Assembly (NCBI GenBank): GCA_027943335.1
Contig: BSBK01001302.1
Location: forward strand, 310,001-374,000
Source: Chamaecyparis obtusa
Lineage: Eukaryota > Streptophyta > Pinopsida > Cupressales > Cupressaceae
DNA length: 64,000 nucleotides
Direction: 5' to 3'
The notes below the pieces were generated by a model. The model searched no databases. It was given only the letters and a program-made list of their open reading frames with translations, and was not told the DNA's origin. The translations under genes were made by a program, and so were the position numbers. This document shows, in pieces, positions 47,501 to 58,294 of this stretch (positions within the stretch are counted from its first letter, which is position 1; the number at the start of each line of letters is the position of its first letter).

Positions 47501-49590
47501 ACACAAGTACCGTGAATGTAGTTGCAAGTTACGGCTGTTTCATTGCATACCCGAAACAATGAAGATGTTACGGTCCACAAAACGTTTGTGCTTGAAAGAT
47601 GAACAAATAAAATTAAACTTCTAAATAACCAGAGCCGCTAACAATAAATTCAACACAGATATGTCCTCATTTCTGGGTATTTTAGCTCTGTAACAGCTGA
47701 ATACCAGGTTACATAACAATGACAAAAGAAAAATAAACCCAACGTACTCAGAAATTGTAGCTGTGATTTCGCGGAGGGAATCTCTCTCGGCACTGTTGAA
47801 AATACAAATGACAACGTTTCTCTACATTATCATGTTGCCTTTACAGTGACTGTCCCTTGTGTAATTGCCACTTGAAGGAGGACAGTCACTGTAAAGACAA
47901 CATGATAATGTACACTTACAGCCCGTGTACATTATCATGTTGTCTTTAGAGTGACTATCCTCATTTGTTGAAGAAGAAAAGCATTAATGTGGCTGAATAG
48001 CAATACATTCAAGTGGCAATCACACAAGGGACAGTCACTGTGAGATGTCCTCATTTGTGACTGTCCTTACAGTGAGTGTACATTATCATTTTGTCTTTAG
48101 AGTGACTATCCTCATTTGTTGAAGAAGAAAAGCATTAATGTGGTTCAATAGCAATACATTCAAGTGGTAATTACACAAGGGACAATCGATCACTGTGAGA
48201 TGTCCTCATGTGTGACTATCCTTGTCACAAATGAGGACATCTCACAATGACTGTCCCTTGTGTAATTCAAGTGGCAATTACACAAGGGACAGTCACTGTG
48301 AGATGTCCTCATTTGTGACTGTCCTTACAATGAGTGTACATTATCATGTTGTCTTTAGAGTGACTGTCCTCATTTGTTGAAGAAGAAAAGCATTAATGTG
48401 GTTCAATAGCAATACATTCAAGTGGCAATTACACAAGGGACAATCGATCACTGTGAGATGTCCTCATGTGTGACTATCCTTGTCACAAATGAGGACATCT
48501 CACAATGACTGTCCCTTCTGTAATTGCCACTTGAATGAGGACAGTCACTGTAAAGACAACATGATAATGTACACATACAATGAGTGTACATTATCATGTT
48601 GTCTTTACAGTGGCTGCCCTCATGTTGTATATTCTTCTCTGTAGATGCTACTATGTGCTAGGGAACTTCTTAGAACTGTTGGTATATTCTTACAACTTGT
48701 TACACCTGGGATATTCTTCTCTGTAGATGCTACTGTGTGCTGGGGTCCAAACGGGCCCATAAATGTGGTTGAATAGCAATACATTCAAGTGGCAATTACA
48801 CAAGGGACAGTCACTGTGAGATGTCCTCGTGTGACTGTCCTTGTCACAAATGAGGACATCTCACAGTGACTGTCCCTTGTGTAATTGCCACTTGAATGAG
48901 GACAGTCATTGTAAAGACAACATGATAATGTACACAAGTACCGTGAAGGTAGTTGTAAGTTACGGCTGTTTCATTGCATACCTGAAACAATGAAGATGTT
49001 ACGGTCCAGAAAACGTTTGTGCTTGAAAGATGAACAAATAAAATTAAACTTCTAAATAACCAGAGCCGCTAACAATAAATTCAACACAGATATGTCCTCA
49101 TTTCTGGGTATTTTAGCTCTGTAACAGCTGAATACCAGATTACATAATAATGGCAAAAGAAAAATAAACCCAACGTACTCAAAAATTGTAGCTGTGATTT
49201 CACGGAGGGAATCTCTCTCGGCACTGTTGAAAATACAAATGACAACGTTTCTCTACATTATCATGTTGCCTTTACAGTGACTGTCCCTTGTGTAATTGCC
49301 ACTTGAAGGAGGACAGTCACTGTAAAGACAACATGATAATGTACACTTACAGCCCGTGTACATTATCATGTTGTCTTTAGAGTGACTATCCTCATTTGTT
49401 GAAGAAGAAAAGCATTAATGTGGCTGAATAGCAATACATTCAAGTGGCAATTACACAAGGGACAGTCACTGTGAGATGTCGTCATTTGTGACTATCCTTA
49501 CAGTGAGTGTACATTATCATGTTGTCTTTAAAGTGACTGTCCTCATTTGTTGAAGGAAAAAAGCATTAATGTGGTTCATTAGCAATGTAT
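47501..49590. repeat. Right arm array, block 3: about 1.43-kb tandem duplication
   Basis: A unit beginning GTACCGTGAA near 47505 starts again near 48935. Each unit holds the inverted TTTCATTGCATACC and ACAATAAATTCAACACAG blocks followed by palindromic units. The second copy is cut off at about 49590, where gene-like sequence begins. Confidence 0.85.
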
Positions 49591-49920
49591 TCCCAGCATC
49601 TATACCTGCATCTCTCTTATATACTACAAGTTACTTGCCATCAGAAATTGCAGTTCCCTCACGTGACATTGATGGTGAAGTGTTCTTTTCAAAACCATCA
49701 TCTGTGGTTACCAATGCTCCTGTTTTAGGCAATAAGTTTGTTGCATTCCATGAGCCATTGGTCAAGTTTCTTCTACGAGCTTCTGATGCCTCAAAATCTA
49801 AGCAGCGCCTACGCATGCCTCGTTGTGGTTGATTATCATTCTGTACATGAATTATAATGAGTAATCAGTTTTGGGCCTTGGAATCTTGTATGTAACATGC
49901 ACAGGCATTTCATGGCTAAA
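49590..49920 (+). pseudogene. Probable captured 3' end of a host gene
   Basis: An open frame continues to a TGA near 49832 and reads SYLPSEIAVPSRDIDGEVFF, SKPSSVVTNAPVLGNKFVAF and HEPLVKFLLRASDASKSKQR before ending RLRMPRCG. Codon composition is unlike the flanking arrays, and the following 90 bases look like a plant 3' untranslated region. It starts abruptly inside the hairpin array. I do not recognise the parent gene. Capture of gene fragments is known for CACTA elements. Confidence 0.45.
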
Positions 49921-50509
49921 TGAATCTATTTAAAAGCATCAACTTTTCTTACATGATGCTGGATACATAAGTAGAACAAGCGTATATCAAATTGGAAGCA
50001 ATCAGAACTCCACAATGACATATTATTTAGAGTACTCTTCAGTTTAAGTAATAATGCATATATTGACACTGTAAAGACAACATGATAATGTACACTCACT
50101 GTAAAGACAACATGATAATGTACACTCACTGTAAGGACAGTCACAAATGAGGACATCTCACAGTGACTGTCCCTAGTGTAATTGCCACTATTCAGCCACA
50201 TTAATGCTTTTCTTCTTCAACAAATGAGGATAGTCACTGTAAAGACAACATGATAATGTACACTCACAGTGAGTGTACATTATCATGTTGTCTTTACAGT
50301 GACTATCCTCATTTGTTGAAGAAGAAAAGCATTAATGTGGCTGAATAGTGGCAATTACACTAGGGACAGTCACTGTGAGATGTCCTCATTTGTGACTTTC
50401 CTTACAGTGAGTGTACATTATCATGTTGTCTTTACAGTGGCTGTCCTCATTTGTTGAAAGAAAAAAGCATTAATGTGGTTCATAAGCAATGTATTAAATT
50501 AATTTTTTT
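49921..50509. repeat. Right arm hairpin-repeat array, block 4
   Basis: About 140 bases of unassigned sequence are followed by a large palindrome centred near 50270. The arms run from about 50070 to 50270 and from 50270 to 50470, with AATGTACACTCACAGTGAGTGTACATT at the centre described as a self-complementary junction. Confidence 0.8.
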
Positions 50510-50827
50510 TTTTTAATCCACCCACGGGCGTCGCAATTGCAACGGAAACCCGTCGCAAGGTGATGCAGGTGCCTGTCGCAATTGCTTGGGAGGTCCGTCG
50601 CGATTGCGACGGCCCTCCGAAGCCATGTGACGGGGGGGCGACGGCCATGCCGCTTCTTAAATCTTAGCCACATTGCGACGGATAGGTGTCGCAATTGCGA
50701 CGGATACCCATAGACGTCGCAATTTGCGACTAAAAAACAGCGACGTCTATGGGTGTTGCTATTGCGACACATAGCTGTCGCAATTGCGACACATAGCCGT
50801 CGCAAAATGGCCCAAAATGTATTAGTG
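50510..50827. repeat. Right subterminal GCGAC cluster and terminal inverted repeat of the CACTA element
   Basis: More than ten GTCGCAATTGCGAC-type words, many self-complementary, occur in 300 bases with GC content far above the surroundings. The last 13 bases complement the left terminus. Confidence 0.88.
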
Positions 50828-53800
50828 TGATGAAGTTGAATCTCAAGAGACAGAAACACCCACAACCATATCAGATTGCATGGGTACAGGATGACCACAA
50901 GGTCATGGTTAGTGAACAGTGTCTAGTGAAGTTCAAGATTTGTGGGTACCAAGATGAGGTACTATGTGATGTCATCTCTATGGATGCATGTCATATGTTG
51001 TTGGGTAGACCTTGGTAGTTTGACAAGTGTGTTGTACATGATGGCCGTGCGAATACATATTCCTTTACAAAGGATGGAGTGCGACATAAGCTAAATCCAT
51101 TGAAGGAGACAAAAGAAAAGGTATGTGGTAATGCAAGAATAACTTTTGTTGATGGAAGAAAATTCCTAGAGGGTATGAGGCATGAGCATGTATGGTTTGC
51201 TTTAATTCCAAAAGCTGGTAAAGAGGAAATAGAAGATGTTCCTGTAGAAGTTGCAGATTTGTTGGATGAGTTTTACGATATTGTATCTGATAATGTGCCT
51301 AATGGATTACCACCAGTCAGGAAGATCACTCACTAGATGGACCTGATTCCAGGAGCTAGTTTTCCAAATAAGGCAGCACACAGAATGACACCTGCAGAAA
51401 GTGAAGAGTTGAATAGACAAGTGCAAGAGTTGTTGCAGAAAGGATTGATCCGTGAGAGTCTAAGTCCCTGTGCTGTACCAACAGTATTAGCACCAAAGAA
51501 GAATGGAGAGTGGAGGATGTGTACAGACTCCAGAGCTATACACAAGATCACAATCAAGTACAGATTTTCATTACCGCGGATGGATGATATTATGGATTGT
51601 TTGAGTGGAGCTATGTACTTCTCAAAGATAGATCTCAACAGTGGATATCACCAGATTTGGATTAGAGAAGGAGATGAATGGAAGACTACTTTCAAGACAA
51701 GGGAAGGACTATATGAGTGGTTAGTCATGCCTTTTGGGCTAACCAATGCACTGTGCACTTTCATGCGGCTCATGAACGAGGTTCTGAAAGAATTTCTGGG
51801 TAAGTTTGTCATTGTTTACCTAGATGATATTTTGATCATTAGCAAGACACTGGAAGAACATTTGATACATATTCGTATGGTGTTTGAGAAATTAAGGGAA
51901 GAAAAATTATTGATTAATTTGAAGAAGTGCAGTTTTGTGAAGAAAGAGTTAGTGTATCTGGGATTTGTAGTTTCAACAGAAGGTCTAAAAATGGACCTAG
52001 AGAAAGTACAGGCCATTCTTGAATGGCCAACTCCGAGGAGTGCTACTGAGGTAAGATCTTTTCATGGATTGGCTAGCTTTTACAGAAAGTTTATTAGAAA
52101 TTTTAGCAGTATTTGTGGACCCTTGATTGAAACAATGAGAGGGGATAGAAAGGATTTTAAGTGGACTAACAGGGTAGAAAAGAGTTTTCAATTGTTGAAA
52201 AAAAAAGTTACAGAACAACCTGTTTTAGCACTTCCAGATTTCAATAAGGTGTTTCAAGTAGACTGTGATGCTAGTGGTACAGCAATAGGAGCTGTTATGA
52301 GCCAATAAGGTAAACCCGTTGCTTATTTTAGTGAGAAGTTGAATGATGCCAAGAGAAAATATTTTATTTATGATCAAGAATTTTATGCTATAGTTCAGGC
52401 ATTGAAGAAGTGGAGGCACTATCTACTTCCTAAGGAGTTATTTTTGTATACTGATCATCAAGCTTTACAATATTTGAATAGTCAAGGAAAGTTGAATCAG
52501 AGGCATTTGAAATAGTTTGAGTTTTTGCAGACCTATACATTTGTTTTGAAACACAAGAGTGGAAAGTCTAATAGAGTTGCAGATGTTCTTAGCAGAAGGC
52601 AAATTTTGTTGACAGAGATGCAGATTGAGGTGGTTGGGTTCAAGGAACTCAAGAGTTTGTATCCAGAGGATCCTGATTTTGGTGAAGCTTGGAAAGCTTG
52701 TACAGAACCTGTTACTCTAGATAGGACAAAGTGGTTGGATTTCATCATTTAGGATGGTATGCTATTCAGAGGGAGTCAGTTGTGCATTCCATGAAGTTCT
52801 ATGAGGGAGAATCTCATCAAGGAGAAGCATAGTGGAGGATTGGTTGGACATTTTGGTCGTGATAAAACCATTGCTATTGTTAGTGAGAACCATTATTGGC
52901 CACAATTGCAGTAAGATGTCAAGAAGTTTGTACAGAGTTGTAGAGTATGTCAGATGATGAAAGGGGTGAAGCAGAATACAGGGTTGTATCAGCCATTACC
53001 TGTACTAGAGAAGCCTTGGGAGGATATCAGTATGGATTTTGTTCTTGGTTTACTGAGGACTCAGCGGGGACATGATTCAATTTTTGTGGTAGTTGATAGA
53101 TTTTCAAAGATGGCACATTTCATTCCCTGTAAGAAGACTAATGATGCTATTCATATAGTAGAATTGTTTTTCAGAGAAGTTGTGAGACTACATGGTTTGC
53201 CAAAGAGCATAGTTTCAGATCGGGACACTAAGTTTGTTGGATATTTCTGGCATACATTATGGAAGAAGTTGAAGATAGATTTGAAATTCAATTCATCACA
53301 TCATCCATAGACTGATGGACAGATAGAGGTTGTGAATAGGAGCTTGGGAAATTTGCTAAGATGTTTGGTTAGAGATAAGCCAATAGGATGGGATATGATT
53401 TTACCACAGGCATAATTTGCATACAATAATTCTGTCAATAGAAGCACTGGTAGATCACCATTCCAGATTGCATATGGAAGTAGTCCCAGAAATGCATCTG
53501 AGTTGAGGAAGATAGATAACGGAGAAATAAGTAGTGCTGAAGCTAAGGATTTTGCAGAACACTTGAAGAACATCCATGAGGAGGTGAGGAAGCATATTAC
53601 CAAGATGAATGTGCAGTATAAGGCCAAGGCAGATGAGAAGAGGAGACATAAAGAATTTTAGGTTGGAGATGAAGTCATGGTTCATTTTTGAAAGGAGTGA
53701 TTTCCAGTTGGTACATATAACAAGTTGAAAATGAAGAAGTTTGGGCCATGCAAGATACTGAGAAAGCATGATTCAGGAAATGCATATGACGTAGAATTTC

Positions 53801-54053
53801 CTAGTAAGCTAAATATTTCACCAGTGTTCAACATTTTAGATCTGACAGAGTATCATGAGGGAGGTGTTGAAGATGAGATCACTGCGACACAGTGGAGTAT
53901 TCTAGCAAGTAGTTCAAATACCAAAGAGATTGAGGACATACTAGATAGTCGTGTTGGCAGAAGCACAAGGAATAGGACATATGAAGAATATTTGGTCAAA
54001 TGGAAATGATGACCTTTTGAAGATTCATCATGGCTGATAAAGGAGGAGGTTAA
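50828..54053 (+). pseudogene. Element I pol: protease end, RT, RNase H, integrase, chromodomain, decayed
   Basis: This is Gypsy pol in the usual order. The protease ends with CHMLLGRPW (near 51015). Reverse transcriptase shows [53 protein letters not shown] and catalytic YLDDILI (about 51823). RNase H shows [15 protein letters not shown] and YTDHQALQYL. Integrase shows HSGGLVGHFGRDKT with a CX2C near 52945, then DDE-core motifs MDFVLGL, SDRDTKF and DGQIEVVNR. The end is a chromodomain (YEEYLVKWK, then PFEDSSWLIKEEV), which places it among chromoviruses, whose chromodomain guides integration into heterochromatin. About a dozen TAG, TAA and TGA codons, mostly one C-to-T or G-to-A change from CAG, CAA, CGA or TGG, inactivate it. 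Confidence 0.93.
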
Positions 54054-54119
54054 CCATCTTGGTTTTCTTCTGTACACTTGAGTCGTGACAGGGTCACTTC
54101 TCAAATTACCCCGGGTGTC

Positions 54120-54931
54120 TAATGTAGGAGCATCCTGGGTGTAAGAGCAATCTTGCATCACCCAAAAATATTTCTAGTTTTGTTTTCAATAAGGGCTACC
54201 TTGTGCAGAGCTGTTATTTCTGGAAAGTTGTATTTTTAGTAATTTATCATTCGTGCTTAGAATGTTCTATTTTCTTCCTTGGAGGTTCATTTTGGTCATA
54301 TCAGCCTGCCAGTAAAGTTTCATTAACAGATCAAGTCTAGCTTTGTAGATATTGAAGATTTTTGGTATTGGTAGTAGGATACAGAAACTTTGAGCTCAGT
54401 TTTGAAGGCTTTAGAGGCCCCAGATGAGGCTGAAAATTTGGGTGACGAGTGCTTGTGTGAACGATGCTTGTAGAGCACTTCGTGATGACTTATGGTCTCC
54501 GAAAGTCGGGTCACCTGAAATGGCGAAAAATGATTTTCCTTCAAAATTTCTATTTGGGTTTCAAAAGTTATTTTGAGCCGACTTTGATGTAATAAATTGT
54601 AAAATAAAATAGTTCTAAGTTTGGTTGGCCCTCTTTTGGCTAGAATTCTGGAACCTTCCCAGGCGGTGGAAAAATTGCCTATATAAGGAAGGCTGTAGTG
54701 TTGTCTTAGGGAGTTGGGGTAGTTTAGAGTAGATTTGGGTAATAATTTGAGGCTTGTCCTACAGAATATATTAAGGGAAAATTCCCATGTGGCTTTGCAT
54801 ATTGTAATTCTAAAATTTTTAATTCCACATTTGTGGAGATAATAAGAAGCCCATTTTCTGTTCTTACATATTGTTGTTGTTTCTCTATTTTTGTTATGTG
54901 TTTGTGTTATTAAGGAGAACACCCTTCATCA
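54120..54931 (+). mobile_element. 3' LTR of Gypsy element I
   Basis: It is 812 bp, starting TAATGTAGGAGCATCC (the TG end changed to TA) and ending CCTTCATCA. It lacks about 50 bases present in the 5' LTR (around 21655-21705, GCATTTTCAAAATGGGG). Otherwise it is close to the 5' copy. Confidence 0.92.
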
Positions 54932-54936
54932 AGTTG

Positions 54937-54982
54937 CCATAATGACAACATCTATGCATTCACATTAGCCAAATTGCCAACA
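54937..54982 (-). mobile_element. 5' LTR of element B, remaining 46 bases
   Basis: CCATAATGACAACATC to CCAACA completes the LTR broken at 21295. ACTTA right after it is the right copy of B's target duplication. Confidence 0.9.
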
Positions 54983-56070
54983 ACTTAACTAAGGGTGTGA
55001 GCCCAAACCACAATTCATAAGGTGTCTTGTCTATATTTGCTCTGATCTACACTCTATTCATTGTATATACTATTGTATTCACTGCTTCTCTCCAAAATAT
55101 CTTAGCCATGTCACTTTCAAATAACATAGCTCTAACTGCTTCAGTTACTAACCTATTTCTTCTTTCTACAATACCATTTTGTTTAGGTGTTCTAGGGGCT
55201 GAATACTATCTCTTAATGCCATTCATTTCACAAAAGGTGTCAAATTCCTTAGATGTAAATTCACCTCCTCTATCAGATCTTAAACACTTAATTCTCATTC
55301 TAGATTCATTCTGAAGCCTATTCTTAATGACCTTAAATTTGTCAAATGCTTCAGATTTCTCTTTCAAAAATGCAACCCACATCATTCTTGTAAAGTCATC
55401 AACAATAATCATAAAGTACCTTTCACCATGAAATCCTCTAGTCCTGGTAGGACCGCTCAAGTCTATATGAATGATCTCCAAATTTTCAGTAGATGTGAAC
55501 TTCTTGCTAGGAAATGAACTCCTTTTTTGCTTAGCCATCACACATTCCTTGAAAATCATGTTAGTAGGCTTCATAATCTTAGGTAAATCTCTTACTGCAA
55601 GTGTAGTACTCACTTTCACAATGTTATCAAAGTTTATATGAAAAAGTCTGCTATGCCATAACCAACTGTCATCAATCTTAGTCATCAAGCATGTCATCTC
55701 AGTAGGATTCAACTGAAATACCTTACCTCTAGTTCTAGATCCTTTTCCAATCAAATTACCATCTTTATCCTTAATCACACAAGAATTTTCAGTAAACCAA
55801 ACTTGATATCCCTTATCAACTAATTGTCCAACACTTAACAAGTTATGTTTCAATCCATCAACAAAGTGAACATCATCAGTATTAGTCTTTCCATCAAGAG
55901 TAATAGATCCTATACCTTTAATCAAACAAGGTGCATTATTACCAACTCTAACAACTCCTCCATCATAATTGTTAAAATTTATGAACTTTCTTTTGTCTCC
56001 TATCATATGATGTCAACAATCACTATCTATAATCCAATATGCTCTCTTCTCAACTTGGGAAACTAGTGCT
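54983..56070 (-). pseudogene. Element C protease remnant and integrase
   Basis: In minus-strand order it shows YWIIDSDC..HHM (Copia protease-region motif, with G changed to D and a stop), then KHNLLSVGQLVDKGYQVWF, the GAG-pre-integrase motif SWLWHSRLFHINF, KECVMAKQKR, and the integrase core: IHIDLSGPTRTRGFHGERYF, MIIVDDFTRMMWVAF, CLRSDRGGEF and QNGIVERRNR. The D-D-E acidic residues are present. The protein continues at 13246 beyond the insertion of element B. The long open part (55206-56006) has no stop, so decay is moderate. Confidence 0.92.
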
Positions 56071-56189
56071 TTTTCTTCCTTAATATCTGATTCAGTAGTT
56101 TCTTCCTTAATTGCCACAAATCCTATGTCATTGTGGAGTATTGCCTAGCAATTTGGAAAACACCATTGATCATCTAAAAATACTCCACA

Positions 56190-56664
56190 AGACTATATCC
56201 TTTTTCTTCCTTAATATTTGATTCAATAATTTCACCTCCACAAAACTTTATCCCTGTAACAATCTCAGACATTCTACCCATATAGATTCTAATAGATTCA
56301 TCTTCCATCATTCTTATATCTTCAAATGCACAAATCTAATTATGTAACCTAGCTTTCTTTGCATGTTCATCACCTTCAAAAGTAGTGTGTAAAGATTTCC
56401 AAACATCATAAGCTCTTGGTAAAAATTTTACCTGATTGTATTCATTCTCTAGAAGTACTAACAAAAGTGCCTCTTTTGTAAGTATGTTACACATAAAGAT
56501 GTCTCTTTCTTCATTAGTACAACTCTCAAGCTTGTCTTCTTCAATGATGTCATTTTCTTTATTTGTAATCAACCAATAGCCTGGTCCTAGACACAAGAGA
56601 TGTATCTTCATCTATCAAAATTTACTCCATCAAACTTAGGGCTTTCTTTCATGAAATTTTCCAT
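56190..56664 (-). pseudogene. Element C gag, N-terminal UBN2-like part, truncated
   Basis: It begins MENFMKESPKFDGVNFD and, after a frameshift near 56613, reads KIHLLCLGPGYWLITNKEND, FLPRAYDVWKSLHTTFEGD and YMGRMSEIVTGIKFCGGEI. This is the Copia gag domain of the UBN2/DUF4219 type. The usual C-terminal part with its zinc knuckle is missing. The sequence passes into a short segment with TGTGGAGTATT inverted ends (about 56133-56191) and then the protease. C is therefore defective in gag as well as pol. Confidence 0.8.
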
Positions 56665-56703
56665 AGATCTCCTTAAGTTGTTAAACTTTTCTTTCAAGGA
56701 CCT

Positions 56704-56720
56704 GTCGCTCTGATACCAAT
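56704..56720 (-). other. Primer-binding site of element C
   Basis: The plus-strand motif GTCGCTCTGATACCAAT lies directly before the LTR at 56721 and complements initiator-Met tRNA. Confidence 0.88.
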
Positions 56721-57931
56721 TGTTAGAAAGTAAAGATCCCCAAGATAACTGAGAGGGGGCAGTGAATCAGTTATCTAATATTTAAACCATTCAATTTCTT
56801 TAACAGCTTTAAACAATATAACCAAAGCAGTAATCAACCATAGAAAGATAACCATACACAATTGCACAATGACACAAGATATGTTGACTAGGGAACCTCT
56901 TGAAAAGAGTAAACCCCGGTGGGAATGAAGCCCACAAAATGATGTACTAATATGAAAGTTCCTTGTTAGAGGATGGACCCTATTAGGAGTCTTATGAAAT
57001 ATGTTTAGTACATATAAATCCCTATTAGGAGATTTTGAATCCCTTTTAAAAGATTCTAAACCGGTTAAGAGTTATGGAAAACAGAAGGACCCACTGCCCA
57101 AACAACTTCAAGGCAAGATCTTTGAACCCACTGTCCAAAAGACCTTAAGATTATTCAACAGAATAATATGAAATATATTACCTCCTTCCCATTGTGCTAA
57201 AACTGCACTTTCTGCTACACAAGATCACAATCTTAGATCTTTGTACTCACAAGTCTTCCTTCATTACTGAATTAGCTCTCCTAATGCATAAATCTACATC
57301 ACAACTTTCATAATCTTACAATTACCATCACAATCCACATTCCAACCACACAATACTATTACAAACATTCCTTATTATATACCACACTCAAATAATTACA
57401 AATGAGTTGGCATACAATTACAAAATAATAATTTCCACATGTTACACCAAAAATTCCCATAAAACTATCAGCTTCTAAATACTGTAACTTTCTCCAAACA
57501 TATCCTCAAAGTTTGCATTGTGAACCATGTCATCATCAATGAGTCTTTGACATCCCTGTAACTGCACAAATTCTGATTCCATTCTAGCTAAGGGATATCC
57601 TCCGATTTCCACAAATCGCTACTCAGGAACTCTGTCAGAAAATTATTTTCACCAAAATGCTTATAACTTTTACAAATGAATAAATATATTTTTGCGTTGT
57701 TAACCATAGGTTAATAACACAACAAAGAACATACTACCAACTGCGCAAAAGCCAATCTATAATACAACATGTGCGCCAAATAAAACTGTGCCTGCTTTCC
57801 TGCTAATTTCTAGAATATCACTATATTGACATCAATGACAATCTAAGTCATGAATGCAACAAACACTGCTACAGAATGACTACTAAAACATACCAAACAA
57901 TATCTCAATGTCTCAACATTCATTCCTAACA
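56721..57931 (-). mobile_element. 5' LTR of Copia element C
   Basis: This 1,211-bp LTR runs from TGTTAGAAAGTAAAG to TTCATTCCTAACA. It keeps the hairpin AGATAACTGA (56743-56752) paired with TCAGTTATCT (56767-56776), which is partly lost in the 3' LTR. The CAAAA duplication follows at 57932-57936. Confidence 0.93.
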
Positions 57932-57936
57932 CAAAA

Positions 57937-58294
57937 TAATCCCTTAACTCTTTATCAATTATGTCTTCATATTATGTCTTATCAGCTTGACACTATCTTT
58001 AGTAAAACTATCATAACTCTTTTTGTACATGCCATAATGACTTACACTCTGAGATGAGTCTTCAATAGTCACCATAGAGTCTATTTTCAAGTACGCAAGC
58101 ATTGAACTTACTCCAATCAAAATCACCAAACAAAACTGTCTTCTGGTTCACTAGTAAAAACACACTGTCTCATACTTAGATAATTTTACATTGCGCTCTA
58201 ACATACTAGCTCTCTAACCTTTGTGATCTTAATGTAGATCATATATTTCCATAATGATAACATCTATATAACCAACTCAGCCAAATTTCTAACA
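57937..58294 (-). mobile_element. 5' LTR of element D, second part
   Basis: This continues the LTR broken at 9583, with words such as CTTATCAGCTTGACACTATC shared with B's LTRs, and ends AGCCAAATTTCTAACA. The following GTACC would be one copy of D's target duplication within G; the other is outside the window. Confidence 0.82.

Larger units (their letters stand above)
23581..50827 (+). mobile_element. CACTA (En/Spm) DNA transposon, 27,247 bp, carrying TNP2, a SET-domain gene and a TNPA-like gene
   Basis: The ends are perfect CACTA-type termini: CACTAATACATTT at 23581, and the reverse complement of the same at 50827. TGA is duplicated at 23578-23580 and 50828-50830, the 3-bp duplication expected for CACTA. 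The insertion splits a Gypsy protease ORF that reads through when the element is removed. Inside, in order, are GCGAC-rich subterminal sequence, 78-bp repeats, left hairpin arrays with a solo LTR, a plus-strand coding core (30.5-38.8 kb), a mixed region, large right hairpin arrays, and GCGAC-rich subterminal sequence. At 27 kb it is long for a CACTA element. Transposase genes have only one nonsense codon each, so it is younger than its host retrotransposons. Confidence 0.95.

Noticed and set aside
23860..49590. CRISPR-like array, because of many regularly recurring direct and inverted repeats
   Set aside because: The units are palindromic, variable in spacing, lack unique spacers, and lie within plant CACTA termini. 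They are transposon subterminal repeats.
54323..54922. Minus-strand 199-codon frame
   Set aside because: It lies wholly within the 3' LTR of element I, antisense to its transcript, and the corresponding 5' LTR does not keep the frame.
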